DNA from: Bacillota bacterium | GTDB taxonomy: Bacteria > Bacillota_I > Bacilli_A > RF39 > UBA660 | Reading direction: 5' to 3' | Length of the DNA stretch: 64,000 nucleotides | Assembly (NCBI GenBank): GCA_015059435.1 | Contig: SVAJ01000001.1 | Span: 92,657 to 156,656 of the forward strand | Part shown: positions 7,539 through 16,707 of the stretch, in pieces | How positions within the stretch are numbered: the stretch's first letter is position 1 | Layout of the letters: each line of letters begins with the position of its first letter | The notes under the pieces: model-generated | Told to the model about the DNA's origin: nothing | What the model saw: only the letters and a program-made list of their open reading frames with translations | Database searches by the model: none | Position numbers and translations under genes: made by a program

Positions 7539-8282
7539 TTAATTGTTGTATTTGCCACCATCTACTCTAATTATAGTATCATTTATATAATTAGCTTTTG
7601 AACTAGCTAAAAAGATAACTACTTTAGCAATTTCATCTGGTGTTGCAAATCTATTAAGTAATATTTTTTTCTTTTCTTCTTCTATCTGTTCGATTGATAA
7701 ATCTTTATTCATATCTGTTTTTACCCAACCTGGGCATACGCAATTTACATTTATATATGGAGCAAATTCTCTAGCAGTATTGTGAGTTAGTGATATTACT
7801 CCGGCTTTAGATGCATCATAATCTAGGCTTTCTGGATAATATGTATCAATAGCATTTGTTGATGCTATATTTATTATTTTTCCTTGACGATTACTTTTCA
7901 TAATCGGAGCAATATATTTAGTACATAAATAAGTACCTATTAAGTTAACATCTAATATTCTTCTAAAGTTTTTAACACTTTTATCTAAGAACATTGTATC
8001 TTTACAAATACTAGCATTATTAACTAATATATCTATTCTTCCAAAATTATCTGTTACTTGATTAACCATATCAACAACTTCATCTTCATTAGATATATCA
8101 CATTTAATTAATAAGGTCTCTACATTATAGGTTGTTTTTATATATTCATTAAATTTTATAGCTTCAGTTTCGTTCCTGTTATAATTAATTACTACGTTTA
8201 CTCCTAACTTAGCAAACTCTTCTATAATACTCTTTCCTATACCTCTACTACTGCCTGTTACTAAGGCCACTGTATCTTTCAT
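7539..8282 (-). CDS. Short-chain dehydrogenase/reductase, FabG-like
   Basis: A 247-residue Rossmann protein with all classical SDR marks: TGSSRGIG for the cofactor, CDISNED, NNAS, catalytic Ser in NIASTNA, the YDASKAG pair (Tyr and Lys), and the CPGWVKTDM loop. The N-terminal pattern and Asn after the second strand suggest NADP(H). It resembles 3-oxoacyl-ACP reductase, but there is no fatty-acid synthesis cluster around it, so the substrate is open. It is the first gene of a likely operon with the PLP enzyme and the DUF5684-like protein. Confidence 0.88.
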   Translation of the reverse strand: MKDTVALVTGSSRGIGKSIIEEFAKLGVNVVINYNRNETEAIKFNEYIKTTYNVETLLIKCDISNEDEVVDMVNQVTDNFGRIDILVNNASICKDTMFLDKSVKNFRRILDVNLIGTYLCTKYIAPIMKSNRQGKIINIASTNAIDTYYPESLDYDASKAGVISLTHNTAREFAPYINVNCVCPGWVKTDMNKDLSIEQIEEEKKKILLNRFATPDEIAKVVIFLASSKANYINDTIIRVDGGKYNN

Positions 8283-8351
8283 ATACCCAACTCCATTACA
8301 TAAATATTATATATTAATTACTTTTAAAACTCAATAATCTTTTATTAAAAT

Positions 8352-8378
8352 AAAAAGAAAAAAAGCATTTCTGCTTTT
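8352..8378 (-). terminator. Terminator of ileS
   Basis: A seven-base stem AAAAGCA/TGCTTTT overlaps the ileS stop and is followed on the minus strand by TTTTTTTCTTTTTA. Confidence 0.8.
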
Positions 8379-11300
8379 ATATTCTTTCTACTTTAATAGC
8401 TGCTTGTTCATCGTTCATAGCTTCTAGGTCAGTTAAAGATTCATCTTTAATTAATTCTTCTCCTAGAACTTCACCCATAACATAGTCTTTATACATATCT
8501 AACATCTTATCAATAGCATCTGTTCCATTGTAATATACTTTGATATGATCTGTTATTACAAAGTCTGCTTCTTTTCTTAGAGCTTGAACTTTACGTACGA
8601 ATTCACGAGCAAGTCCTTCTAAGATTAATTCTTCTGTTAGGTTGGTATCTAAAACTACACAAGTTTTATTATTACTACTTGATGCATATCCTTCTTTTTG
8701 TTTTAAAGATATTAATACCATTTCATCTGTTAAAGTAAAGTCTTCTCCAGCTAATTTAATCTTCAAACCTTTATTATTTATTTTTTCTATTTCATTAGCT
8801 GTTAGTTTAGATAGAACTTCTTGTAGTTCTTTGATTTTTGGTCCTAGTGTTTTACCTAATACTTTAAAGTTTGGTTTAACTATATATTCTAGATATTTAC
8901 TCATATCTTCTCTGAACTCTACTTCTTTAACATTTAATTCTTCCATAACTACTGGTAATAAGTCACCGATAATTACTTCATCACTCTTAGGTAAGATTAG
9001 ACTACTAATTGGTTGACGAACTTTTATATTTACTTCTTCACGAGCATAACGTCCAAGTGAGCATACATCTCTTACTAAGTCCATTCTTTCTTCTGCTACT
9101 TCATCGATTAAGTCAGAATTTTCTACTGGATAATCTTCTAAATGAACTGATTCATTACCAGTTAGTTTTTGATATATTTCATCTGTTAAGAATGGTGTCA
9201 TAGGAGCACATAATTTACATAAACTAACTAATGCTTCATACATTGTTAAGTATACTGCTTTTTTACTATCAGTAAGTTCTGAATCCCAGAATCTTCTTCT
9301 GTTACTTCTAATATACCAGTTAGATAAATCATCATTTAAGAATGGTACTATTAGTTTAGCAGCTTTATTTAAGTCATATTCGTTATATGCTTCATTAACA
9401 TCTCTAATTAATTTATTTAATTTAGATAGTAACCATCTATCAATTAATTCTCTATCTTTAACAGGAATATCATATTCTCTTGGATCTATATTATCAGCGT
9501 TTGCATACATTTCGAAGAATGAGTATGCATTTTTAAATGTTGAAATATATTTAGAATAAATTTCTTTTAATCCTTCAACATCAAACTTAAGTGGAGTCCA
9601 TACTGGTGATGCATGTAGCATATAGAATCTTACAGTATCAGCACCATACTCTTCCATAATACCAAATGGACTAATTGCATTTCCTCTGGATTTATGCATC
9701 TTTTGACCATCTTTATCTAATAATAAGTCATTAACTAATACGTTTTTATATGGTGTTTTACCTGTTACGAATGTTGAGATAACAAGTAATGAGTAGAACC
9801 ATCCACGAGTTTGATCAATTCCTTCACTAATGAAATCAGCTGGGAATTGTGATTCAAATAATTCTTTGTTTTCAAATGGATAATGATATTGTGCAAATGG
9901 CATAGCACCACTATCAAACCAGCAGTCAATAACATCAGTTACACGTGTCATTTCTTTACCACAATCTGGACATTTAATATGAACATCATCAACATATGGT
10001 CTATGTAGTTCAATTGTTTCATCTATATCTTCAATTGCTTTTTCTACTAATTCTTTACGTGAACCAATCATTTCTTCGTGTCCACAAGAACATTTCCATA
10101 GTGGAATTGGACATCCCCAATATCTATTTCTTGATATTGCCCAATCATTCATGTTTTCTAGCCAGTTACCAAAACGTTTTTCACCAACATATTCTGGATG
10201 CCATTTAACTTTATTATTTTGTTTAATAATTTCATCTTTCTTAGCTGTTGTTTTAATATATAGAGATGGTTTTGAATAATAAACAAGTGGTGTTTTACAT
10301 CTCCAACAATGAGGATAATCATGGTTCATTTTTTGTTTTTTGAATAGTTTATCTTCACTTGCTAAGTATTTTATAATTTCTATTTCTAGTTCAGAATCTA
10401 CTACTAATCTACCCTTCCATGGACCTTCTGTATAGCATCCATCTTCTCCTACTGGATTTAATACAGGTAAATTATATTTCAATCCTACTTCGTAGTCATC
10501 TTGTCCAAATGCAGGAGCAATATGAACTATACCAGTACCATCTTCCATAGTTACATAATCATCACATGTAACAAAGAATCCTTTTTTATCTACATTAAGT
10601 ATTGGCATTAATTGCTCATATTCAGTATATTCTAAATCTTTACCAGTATACTCTTCTAATACTGTATATTCTTCACCTAGTACTTTATCAGCTAAAGCTT
10701 TAGCAACTATGAAATTATATCCTTTAGATTCACATTTTACATATGTTTCATTTGGATTAACACATAATGCAACATTAGCCATTAAAGTCCAAGGAGTTGT
10801 AGTCCATACTAAGAAATATGTATTTTCTTCATTCTTTAATTTAAATGGTACATATACAGTATTTACAGATATTTCTTTATACCCTTGAGCAACTTCATGT
10901 GATGCAAGACCTGTACCACATCTTGGACACCATGGTACTATTTTTAATCCATTGTAAATATATCCTTCATCAAATATTTTCTTTAAGATCCACCATTCTG
11001 TTTCAATATAATTATTATCATATGTTACATATGGATGATCTAGGTCAATGAATTGTCCCATTTCTTTAGTAAACTTAGTAAAATATTCTTCATTTTTCCA
11101 TACACTTTCACGACATTTTTGGTTAAATTCTTTAATACCATATTTTTCAATGTCACCTTTACCTGAAAAATTAAGTTCTTTTTCTACTTGTACTTCTACT
11201 GGTAGTCCATGTGTATCCCAACCTACTTTTCTAAGTACTTTGTATCCTTGCATAGTTTTATATTTACAAATTGTATCTTTTAATAACTTAGCCATCATAT

Positions 11301-11472
11301 GATGGATTCCAGGCATTCCATTAGCAGTTGCTGGTCCATCATAGAATACAAAGTTTTCTCTTTCATTTCTTGATTCTATAGTTTTATTAAAAGTATCGTT
11401 TTCTTCCCAATATTTAGCATATTTTGTTTCTACTTCATTTATCTTTCCTTGTTCTAATTTTTCAAACTTCAT
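8377..11472 (-). CDS. ileS: Isoleucyl-tRNA synthetase, type 2 (eukaryote-like)
   Basis: The enzyme has 1031 residues and charges tRNA-Ile. The HIGH region reads ANGMPGIHHMMAK and the KMSKS loop DGQKMHKSRGN. The editing domain, GWDTHGLPVE and several CxxC pairs (CPRCG, CWRC, CPDCG) are visible. The GIHH variant and the long C-terminal part are typical of the IleRS2 class, which is naturally insensitive to mupirocin in known members; that property is inferred. An upstream ATG at 11505 would overlap the antiporter stop. The ATG at 11472, with a GTAGGGA site, starts the conserved MKFEKLEQGKINEVE. It is transcribed behind the antiporter under an Ile T-box. Confidence 0.96.
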   Translation of the reverse strand: MKFEKLEQGKINEVETKYAKYWEENDTFNKTIESRNERENFVFYDGPATANGMPGIHHMMAKLLKDTICKYKTMQGYKVLRKVGWDTHGLPVEVQVEKELNFSGKGDIEKYGIKEFNQKCRESVWKNEEYFTKFTKEMGQFIDLDHPYVTYDNNYIETEWWILKKIFDEGYIYNGLKIVPWCPRCGTGLASHEVAQGYKEISVNTVYVPFKLKNEENTYFLVWTTTPWTLMANVALCVNPNETYVKCESKGYNFIVAKALADKVLGEEYTVLEEYTGKDLEYTEYEQLMPILNVDKKGFFVTCDDYVTMEDGTGIVHIAPAFGQDDYEVGLKYNLPVLNPVGEDGCYTEGPWKGRLVVDSELEIEIIKYLASEDKLFKKQKMNHDYPHCWRCKTPLVYYSKPSLYIKTTAKKDEIIKQNNKVKWHPEYVGEKRFGNWLENMNDWAISRNRYWGCPIPLWKCSCGHEEMIGSRKELVEKAIEDIDETIELHRPYVDDVHIKCPDCGKEMTRVTDVIDCWFDSGAMPFAQYHYPFENKELFESQFPADFISEGIDQTRGWFYSLLVISTFVTGKTPYKNVLVNDLLLDKDGQKMHKSRGNAISPFGIMEEYGADTVRFYMLHASPVWTPLKFDVEGLKEIYSKYISTFKNAYSFFEMYANADNIDPREYDIPVKDRELIDRWLLSKLNKLIRDVNEAYNEYDLNKAAKLIVPFLNDDLSNWYIRSNRRRFWDSELTDSKKAVYLTMYEALVSLCKLCAPMTPFLTDEIYQKLTGNESVHLEDYPVENSDLIDEVAEERMDLVRDVCSLGRYAREEVNIKVRQPISSLILPKSDEVIIGDLLPVVMEELNVKEVEFREDMSKYLEYIVKPNFKVLGKTLGPKIKELQEVLSKLTANEIEKINNKGLKIKLAGEDFTLTDEMVLISLKQKEGYASSSNNKTCVVLDTNLTEELILEGLAREFVRKVQALRKEADFVITDHIKVYYNGTDAIDKMLDMYKDYVMGEVLGEELIKDESLTDLEAMNDEQAAIKVERI

Positions 11473-11497
11473 TTTTATCCCTACTTTCTTCATGTAA

Positions 11498-12454
11498 TTA
11501 TACAAGTATTACGTAACTATAATAAGCTATAAATACTAATAAAAATAATAAACCTTCTTTTTTAGATATTTTATAATCATTAAATGCAAACATCCATAAT
11601 AGGACTGTTGCTGCTAACATTACTAATATATCTATGTAACTGAATGTAATAGCTCCAATACCTCCTAATATGGCAGTTGGTATAGCTATAACAACACCTA
11701 TATTGAAAATATTACTTCCTACTACATTACCTATAGCAATGTCATACTCACCTTTTTGTGTGGCCATTAAACTTGTAACTAGTTCTGGTAATGATGTACC
11801 AAGTGCTACTATTGTTAAAGCTATTAGTCTTTGGCTTACTCCTAGAAGTGTTGCTATTTTAGTTGCAGAATCAACTACTATATTACTTCCTAGTACTACC
11901 GCAATTATTCCAACTATGGTGAAAATAATAGCTTTTGGTAATTTCATAATAGTTTCATCTTTATCTTCTTTAGTATCAATTTTATTTCTCATCATGGAAA
12001 TTAAATAATATATAAATACTAAAAAGAATAATAAAAGTACTACTCCATCACTTCTTGTGAATGTATTTACTATTTTATTATCAAATATACTATCTGATAA
12101 TAAAACTGCAAATAATGCTGTTATTAATAAAGTGATTGGTAATTCTTTTTTTACTGTATTATTTTTTACCGCTAGTGGATGTATCAAAGATGATGCTCCT
12201 AATATAAGTAAGATATTTAAAATATTACTACCTATGACGTTTCCTAAAGTAATATCTCCACTACCTGATAATAATGATTTTATACTTACGGCTAATTCTG
12301 GAGCACTTGTTCCAAAAGATACTATTGTTAATCCTACTAGCATTTTAGATACTTTGAAATTTCTAGCGGTGCTTGATGCGCCTTCTACAAAGAAATCTGC
12401 TCCTTTTATTAAAACGAGAAACCCCACTATTAATAAAATTGTATTAATTATCAT
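11498..12454 (-). CDS. Calcium/sodium antiporter (CaCA family, YrbG type)
   Basis: The protein has 318 residues and about ten membrane helices. The two inverted alpha-repeats are clear: FGTSAPELAVSIKS with GNVIGSNILNI in the first half, LGTSLPELVTSLMA with GNVVGSNIFNI in the second. These Glu and Asn residues form the ion site in the family. It sits directly behind the T-box leader and 25 bases upstream of ileS, so its transcription should follow isoleucyl-tRNA charging, which is an odd link for a cation exchanger. Its ATG has an AAAGGAG site. Confidence 0.92.
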   Translation of the reverse strand: MIINTILLIVGFLVLIKGADFFVEGASSTARNFKVSKMLVGLTIVSFGTSAPELAVSIKSLLSGSGDITLGNVIGSNILNILLILGASSLIHPLAVKNNTVKKELPITLLITALFAVLLSDSIFDNKIVNTFTRSDGVVLLLFFLVFIYYLISMMRNKIDTKEDKDETIMKLPKAIIFTIVGIIAVVLGSNIVVDSATKIATLLGVSQRLIALTIVALGTSLPELVTSLMATQKGEYDIAIGNVVGSNIFNIGVVIAIPTAILGGIGAITFSYIDILVMLAATVLLWMFAFNDYKISKKEGLLFLLVFIAYYSYVILV

Positions 12455-12470
12455 TTTATTCTCCTTTCTA

Positions 12471-12691
12471 AATAAAAAAACTATCCATCCTATAAGGACG
12501 AATAGTTCGCGGTACCACCTTAATTTATAAGTATTAACTTATACACTTAGTACTATAACGCGTTACCGTATTTATCTTATCCATAAATCGCAACTTGAAA
12601 GTGATCTGAAATATAATACTCATAATCTTATTCCACCAAACTAAGACTCTCTATGTACTTTCATATATTTCCGTCTTTCGCACATGCTTTC
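12471..12691 (-). ncRNA. T-box riboswitch leader, specifier ATC (Ile)
   Basis: The minus strand carries the T-box sequence AAGGTGGTACCGCG (12508-12521). A terminator hairpin (12479-12507) with a T run follows directly. Upstream is a stem I with the GAAAG/CTTTC base, an AGTA motif and AGAGAG. The specifier position, just before the A and the 3' strand CTTTC, reads ATC (12603-12605), an Ile codon. This agrees with the ileS gene in the same operon. Uncharged tRNA-Ile would favour the antiterminator and switch on the antiporter and ileS. Confidence 0.93.
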
Positions 12692-12697
12692 CAAATT

Positions 12698-12726
12698 AAT
12701 ATATCATATTTTTATAATCATGACAA
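12698..12726 (-). promoter_or_regulatory. Promoter of the T-box operon
   Basis: On the minus strand TTGTCA (12721-12726) is followed after 17 bases by TATATT (12698-12703), placing the transcript start near 12691, just upstream of stem I. Confidence 0.8.
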
Positions 12727-12733
12727 TTGTTTT

Positions 12734-13186
12734 TTATCTACTTTTACCAGTAGCATTTGTATAATCATATGTAAATTCACCTTGATATAGTCTAGAAGTT
12801 ATTTCCATTTGAATTAATTTTAGTTGATTAGCCATTCCTTCTAACTCTTTTTGAGTTAAAAATTTACGATATTTATTCTTTATTATTTGTCTAAATCTTT
12901 CTATTTGATTTAGGGCTTCTCTATATGTTTCTCCACTATCATCATCAGTTACTAATAACTCAGTTAAAAGCATTAGTAATTTGTTATATTTAGTTTCTAC
13001 TTTTTTTACTATGATTGGACGAGCAAGTCCTCTATTAGTTAAAATTAAATTCTCAATAGATATTCCATCTACTTGGAATTTTTTACTGCGACTTGGCATT
13101 TGATAACCTTCTAAAACATATTCTTCTTTTAATTCAAATCTTGTTCGTTTAGTTCTTGGAATTTTAACTTCCTTTACTATATACAT
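12734..13186 (-). CDS. Unknown protein of 150 residues
   Basis: A basic, soluble protein. The first 60 residues look beta-rich (VKEVKIPRTKRTRFELKEEY, then QMPSRSKKFQVDGIS). The rest is helical with LNQIERFRQIIKNKYRKFL and a C-terminal EITSRLYQGEFTYDY. There is no signal peptide or membrane segment and I recognise no family. It follows trmD by ten bases in the rRNA/tRNA modification operon, so co-expression with translation genes is likely. The basic character would fit nucleic-acid binding, but this is a guess. Confidence 0.75.
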   Translation of the reverse strand: MYIVKEVKIPRTKRTRFELKEEYVLEGYQMPSRSKKFQVDGISIENLILTNRGLARPIIVKKVETKYNKLLMLLTELLVTDDDSGETYREALNQIERFRQIIKNKYRKFLTQKELEGMANQLKLIQMEITSRLYQGEFTYDYTNATGKSR

Positions 13187-13196
13187 ATGAATACAC

Positions 13197-13862
13197 CTAC
13201 TTTTCTAATAAATCTGGTCTTCTTTCTTGTGTTCTTTTTAAACTTTCATTTTTTCTGTATTCTTCTATTTTTTTATGATTTCCTGATAATAATACTTCTG
13301 GAACTTCCATTCCTCTAAATACTCTTGGTTTTGTATATGATGGATAGTCCAATAAGTTATTATTAAATGAATCATTTATATGAGAAGATTCTTCTATTAC
13401 TCCAGGTAATAATCTAACTATAGAATCTGTTATTACCATACTAGCAAGTTCTCCTCCTGTTAGAACATAATCTCCAATACTTAATTCCATATCACAGATT
13501 GTTCTAATTCTTTCATCAAAACCTTCGTAATGCCCACATATGAATATTAAGTGTTTTTCATGACTTAAATCATATGCTAAGCTTTGTTCATATTTTACTC
13601 CATCTGGAGTTAAGAGTATAACTTTAGAATCAGCAGTTTTAATTTTATCTACACAATCAAATATTGGTTGTGGCATTAGAACCATTCCACTTCCTCCACC
13701 ATACGGAGTATCATCTACTTTATTATGAGGATCAAGTGTGTAATCTCTAAAGTTATGAATATTTATTTCTACTAATTTATTATCGATTGCTCTTTTAATA
13801 ATAGATTCATTAAATATGTCATTAAACATATTAGGAAATAGTGTTAATATATCTATTTTCAT
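13197..13862 (-). CDS. trmD: tRNA (guanine37-N1)-methyltransferase TrmD
   Basis: From the ATG at 13862 the protein has 221 residues. The SPOUT knot marks are present: [29 protein letters not shown], and [19 protein letters not shown]. TrmD methylates G37 next to the anticodon and prevents frameshifting. The upstream in-frame start at 13886 lies inside rimM; the AGGAGG seven bases before 13862 fixes the start. The order rimM-trmD is classical. In most genomes rplS follows, but here an unknown gene does. Confidence 0.96.
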   Translation of the reverse strand: MKIDILTLFPNMFNDIFNESIIKRAIDNKLVEINIHNFRDYTLDPHNKVDDTPYGGGSGMVLMPQPIFDCVDKIKTADSKVILLTPDGVKYEQSLAYDLSHEKHLIFICGHYEGFDERIRTICDMELSIGDYVLTGGELASMVITDSIVRLLPGVIEESSHINDSFNNNLLDYPSYTKPRVFRGMEVPEVLLSGNHKKIEEYRKNESLKRTQERRPDLLEK

Positions 13863-13872
13863 ATTTAACCTC

Positions 13873-14355
13873 CTATATACCTTCAATTAACTCAACTATA
13901 ACTTTCTTTTCTTGTTTATTTATTTCTTTTATCATAGGTGAATTAATAGGAATTAATACTTCTTTATCAAATAATACTCTAAGTATTTTATTTGTTGGAC
14001 TTGCTAAAAAGATTTCTTTTATTATTCCTCTTTTATTAGTAGTTGTCAACACTTCATAATTAATTAATTCTTCATCTAAAATTTCATTATCATCTAGTGA
14101 TAGATTATTTTTATCAAAGTATACTTTCTTTTTCATTAAAAACATTACATCATTTATATCATTATATTCATCTAACTTAACCATATCGTAGTTTTTATGC
14201 ACTCTATATGTTTTTATTTCATACTCTTTATCATCGACAATTAATTTATTTCCTATTTTAAATACTTTGTTTTTATAAGGAAAATCACTTATTATTCTTA
14301 TTTCTCCCTTTATTCCATGTGTTGAAACTATTTTTCCTATATATACTTTTTCCAT
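13873..14355 (-). CDS. rimM: Ribosome maturation factor RimM
   Basis: This 160-residue protein has the RimM N-terminal barrel ([16 protein letters not shown]), a middle with [19 protein letters not shown], and the PRC-barrel C-terminus ([20 protein letters not shown]). RimM binds uS19 and aids 30S head assembly. It directly precedes trmD, and two bases separate it from the preceding methyltransferase gene, so one transcript is likely. Confidence 0.93.
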   Translation of the reverse strand: MEKVYIGKIVSTHGIKGEIRIISDFPYKNKVFKIGNKLIVDDKEYEIKTYRVHKNYDMVKLDEYNDINDVMFLMKKKVYFDKNNLSLDDNEILDEELINYEVLTTTNKRGIIKEIFLASPTNKILRVLFDKEVLIPINSPMIKEINKQEKKVIVELIEGI

Positions 14356-14356
14356 A

Positions 14357-15091
14357 TTACTTACCTAACTCATAAAGTAGGATTGATGCTGCTACTCCTA
14401 CATTTAAGCTTTCTACTTTACTATTCATTTCTATATATAAGTTTTTATCGCATTCTTCTAGTACACTTCTTCTTACTCCATTACCTTCATTACCAACTAT
14501 TAAAGCAAATTTTTCTTTATCTTTTTTATTTAAGTCTCTGACATCTACTCCATAATTAACATCAGTTCCATATATTGGAATATTCATATTTTTTAATACT
14601 TTAATTATTGTATGTATATCTCTTCTAATTATGTTTATATGGAACATCATACCTTGAGTTGCTCTTATTACTTTTGGGTTATACATATCAACTGTATTTT
14701 CAGAAAGAATAATAGTATCAATATTAAAAGCTTTGGCACTTCTAACTATAGTTCCTAGATTACCTGGATCTTGCAATTCATCTAATATCAATATTTTATT
14801 TCCTACTACTTCTTTTTCATCAAACTTTTTACAAAGAGCCATTACAGTAGATGGAGTATCCATAGTAGATATTTTTCCAATTATTTCTTTAGTAACATAT
14901 ACATAAGGACAATCTAGTGGTAGCGCTTCATTTTCTTCTAGAATAAGTTCTATGATCATACCACATTTAAATGCTTCTATTACGGCATGCATTCCTTCTA
15001 CTATAAATTCATTATATTCATCTCTATATTTTCTTTTCTTTAATTTTTTATATTTTTTTACTTTTTCATTATCTAAACTAGTTATTACCAT
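14357..15091 (-). CDS. TrmH/SpoU-family rRNA 2'-O-methyltransferase
   Basis: A 244-residue SPOUT protein with an N-terminal substrate-binding part (FIVEGMHAVIEAF) and the three SpoU motifs: LDELQDPGNLGTIVRSA, FALIVGNEGNGV, and ESLNVGVAASILLYEL. It should methylate a ribose in rRNA; the site cannot be read from the sequence. In Bacillus the homologue YsgA lies beside sspI, as here (with one extra gene between), which supports the lineage. It overlaps neither neighbour but is two bases from each. Confidence 0.92.
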   Translation of the reverse strand: MVITSLDNEKVKKYKKLKKRKYRDEYNEFIVEGMHAVIEAFKCGMIIELILEENEALPLDCPYVYVTKEIIGKISTMDTPSTVMALCKKFDEKEVVGNKILILDELQDPGNLGTIVRSAKAFNIDTIILSENTVDMYNPKVIRATQGMMFHINIIRRDIHTIIKVLKNMNIPIYGTDVNYGVDVRDLNKKDKEKFALIVGNEGNGVRRSVLEECDKNLYIEMNSKVESLNVGVAASILLYELGK

Positions 15092-15092
15092 A

Positions 15093-15731
15093 CTAAAACT
15101 CCTTCATTTCTCTTCTATATTTTCTATGATCTCCTATATTTTCATCTACTAGGTTCCAAAAATCTTTAGAATGATTTGCATGTATTAAATGGGATAATTC
15201 ATGGACTATTACGTAATCTAAGTATTTTATATCTCTTTTAATTAGTTCTAAGTTTAAAGTTATTACTTTTAATTTAGTATTACATACACCCCAACGACTT
15301 GTCATCTTTCTAATTCTTAAGCTAGGATATGGAATATTTCTTGAAAAGTTATTATACCAATAATCAAGTCTTTCTTTAAATAATTCTTTAGCTTCTTTCT
15401 TATACCATTTATCTAGATCTAATTTTTTATTTAAAAACACTTTAGATTCTCCAATAGATATATCAGTATAATCTACATAGACAATATCATATTTTTTGCC
15501 TAAGTAGAAGAAACCTTCGTTATTATCATTTTTAGCTAATTGATGATCTATCATTTTAGCTATACTCTTATAACTATCATTAAGTAATTTAATAATAGTT
15601 TTATCGCTTGTGAAATAATTAGTTGTAACTTTAATAGTTAATTCTTTATTTACTCTAATATAAGTATTACGATTAGTTTTTTTCTTTTCAATTACAACAG
15701 GATAATCAACATCATTATAAGTAAACTTCAT
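15093..15731 (-). CDS. YgjP-like zinc metallopeptidase domain protein (DUF45/WLM clan)
   Basis: This 212-residue protein has the catalytic zinc motif HELSHLIHANHSKDFW and the family block RKMTSRWGVCNTKLKVITLN. An N-terminal domain of about 100 residues resembles the beta-rich part of YgjP. The HExxH plus a third His-containing segment suggests a zinc peptidase, but the substrate is unknown for the family. It is the first gene of the operon leading to trmD. A minus-strand terminator-like hairpin lies just upstream at 15761-15789. Confidence 0.9.
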   Translation of the reverse strand: MKFTYNDVDYPVVIEKKKTNRNTYIRVNKELTIKVTTNYFTSDKTIIKLLNDSYKSIAKMIDHQLAKNDNNEGFFYLGKKYDIVYVDYTDISIGESKVFLNKKLDLDKWYKKEAKELFKERLDYWYNNFSRNIPYPSLRIRKMTSRWGVCNTKLKVITLNLELIKRDIKYLDYVIVHELSHLIHANHSKDFWNLVDENIGDHRKYRREMKEF

Positions 15732-15760
15732 AATACCACCAAATATATTTTACTATAAAA

Positions 15761-15789
15761 CAAAGAAAAAAGAAAGTTATTTACTTTCC
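15761..15789 (-). terminator. Possible terminator upstream of the YgjP operon
   Basis: GAAAGT (15772-15777) pairs with ACTTTC (15783-15788) and is followed on the minus strand by TTTTTTC. No minus-strand gene ends here, so it may insulate the operon from antisense read-through of sspI. Confidence 0.5.
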
Positions 15790-15904
15790 TTAACTCTGCT
15801 TATAAATTTGTGTATTCAAGTAACTTTATTTATTTTTATTTTTCTTTACGTAAATTTGTATAAATATTTTATTTTTAACCATTATATAATCAGGAGATGA
15901 TTTT

Positions 15905-16144
15905 ATGGATTTAAGTATAAGAGAACATATTATAAATAATTTTAAAGGAGACGATTATGAGACTTTAAAACAAGCTATTGATGAATCAGTTGAATCTCAG
16001 GATGAAGTTACTCTACCTGGTCTTGGTGTTTTTCTTGAAATAATATGGGAAAATGCTGATATGGAGTTAAAGAATGAACTTATTGAGATTATTAAAGAAC
16101 GAGTAGAACGTGGACTTGAAGAAGAAAAGAAAGATACTAATTAG
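15905..16144 (+). CDS. sspI: Small acid-soluble spore protein I
   Basis: This 79-residue protein begins MDLSIREHII and contains the family core LPGLGVFLEIIWENAD, closely matching SspI of Bacillus (about 70 residues). SspI is a minor SASP made in the forespore under sigma-G. It carries a short charged C-terminal extension (EEEKKDTN) compared with Bacillus. Location near a TrmH-type gene repeats the Bacillus neighbourhood. The start has an AGGAGAT site, and a TATAAT-like box lies about 20 bases upstream. The 3' end overlaps the convergent gene. Confidence 0.92.
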   Translation: MDLSIREHIINNFKGDDYETLKQAIDESVESQDEVTLPGLGVFLEIIWENADMELKNELIEIIKERVERGLEEEKKDTN

Positions 16145-16150
16145 TATCTT
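16131..16150. terminator. Shared palindromic end of two convergent genes
   Basis: A perfect 20-base palindrome contains the stop codons of both convergent genes. It is followed by CCTTTTTT on the plus strand; on the minus strand the following bases are TTCTTTTCTTC. It probably acts as a bidirectional terminator. Confidence 0.65.
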
Positions 16151-16625
16151 CCTTTTTTGTTTTACAATATTTTTTTATATTAAATTTTTCTTGTTGTAGG
16201 TCTCTTAATATCATTAATTGTTCTAAAGTTAATTCTTCATCTAGTGAATATCCTAAACTATTTAATATTTTTTCAAATAAGTTTATGGTATATTCACCTA
16301 TTCCTTTTTCTTTTTCTAGTGTATTTTTACCCATACCTAAAATTTCAGCAATTATTATTTCATCATCTTGTGTCTTTTTTAATGTTTTTCTTATTCCTCT
16401 ATATAGTGGACCTTTTCTAAATTTAATATTCTTATCAATATATTCATCAAGAAAATCTCTTATATCATAAGTTAGTACATCATAGTTTTCTGTATCTGTT
16501 CTTTTTAAACAAATATTTATTTGTTCTGTTAGATATGATCTAATTTTTCTTAATGAATCTATATCATTATTTACAATATCTTTTTCTAACATACTCTTTA
16601 TTAATCTGAATTCACTATCTGTCAT
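16137..16625 (-). CDS. Unknown soluble protein of 162 residues
   Basis: A mainly helical, charged protein. The middle (ILGMGKNTLEKEKGIGEYTINLFEKIL) looks like a short helix-hairpin-helix or HTH-like element, which could mean DNA binding, but no family is recognised. It has no signal peptide. It overlaps the end of sspI by eight bases in convergent orientation, and both proteins end in Asp-Thr-Asn because of the shared palindrome. The start is supported by a GGGTGG site. Confidence 0.7.
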   Translation of the reverse strand: MTDSEFRLIKSMLEKDIVNNDIDSLRKIRSYLTEQINICLKRTDTENYDVLTYDIRDFLDEYIDKNIKFRKGPLYRGIRKTLKKTQDDEIIIAEILGMGKNTLEKEKGIGEYTINLFEKILNSLGYSLDEELTLEQLMILRDLQQEKFNIKKYCKTKKEDTN

Positions 16626-16682
16626 ATAACCACCCTTTTTTGTATAGCAGATATTTTATCACATAATGGAAATAAATACAAT

Positions 16683-16707
16683 AAAAAAGAACTAAGCTAG
16701 TTCTTTT
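16683..16707 (-). terminator. Terminator of the Hpt-receiver gene
   Basis: A ten-base stem around AGC (16685-16707) overlaps the 3' end of the gene and is followed by T residues on the minus strand. Confidence 0.7.

Noticed and set aside
8642..9016. Long plus-strand open frames inside ileS and several other minus-strand genes
   Set aside because: They are antisense shadows of well-conserved proteins, lack ribosome-binding sites, and their products are hydrophobic nonsense caused by T-rich complements.
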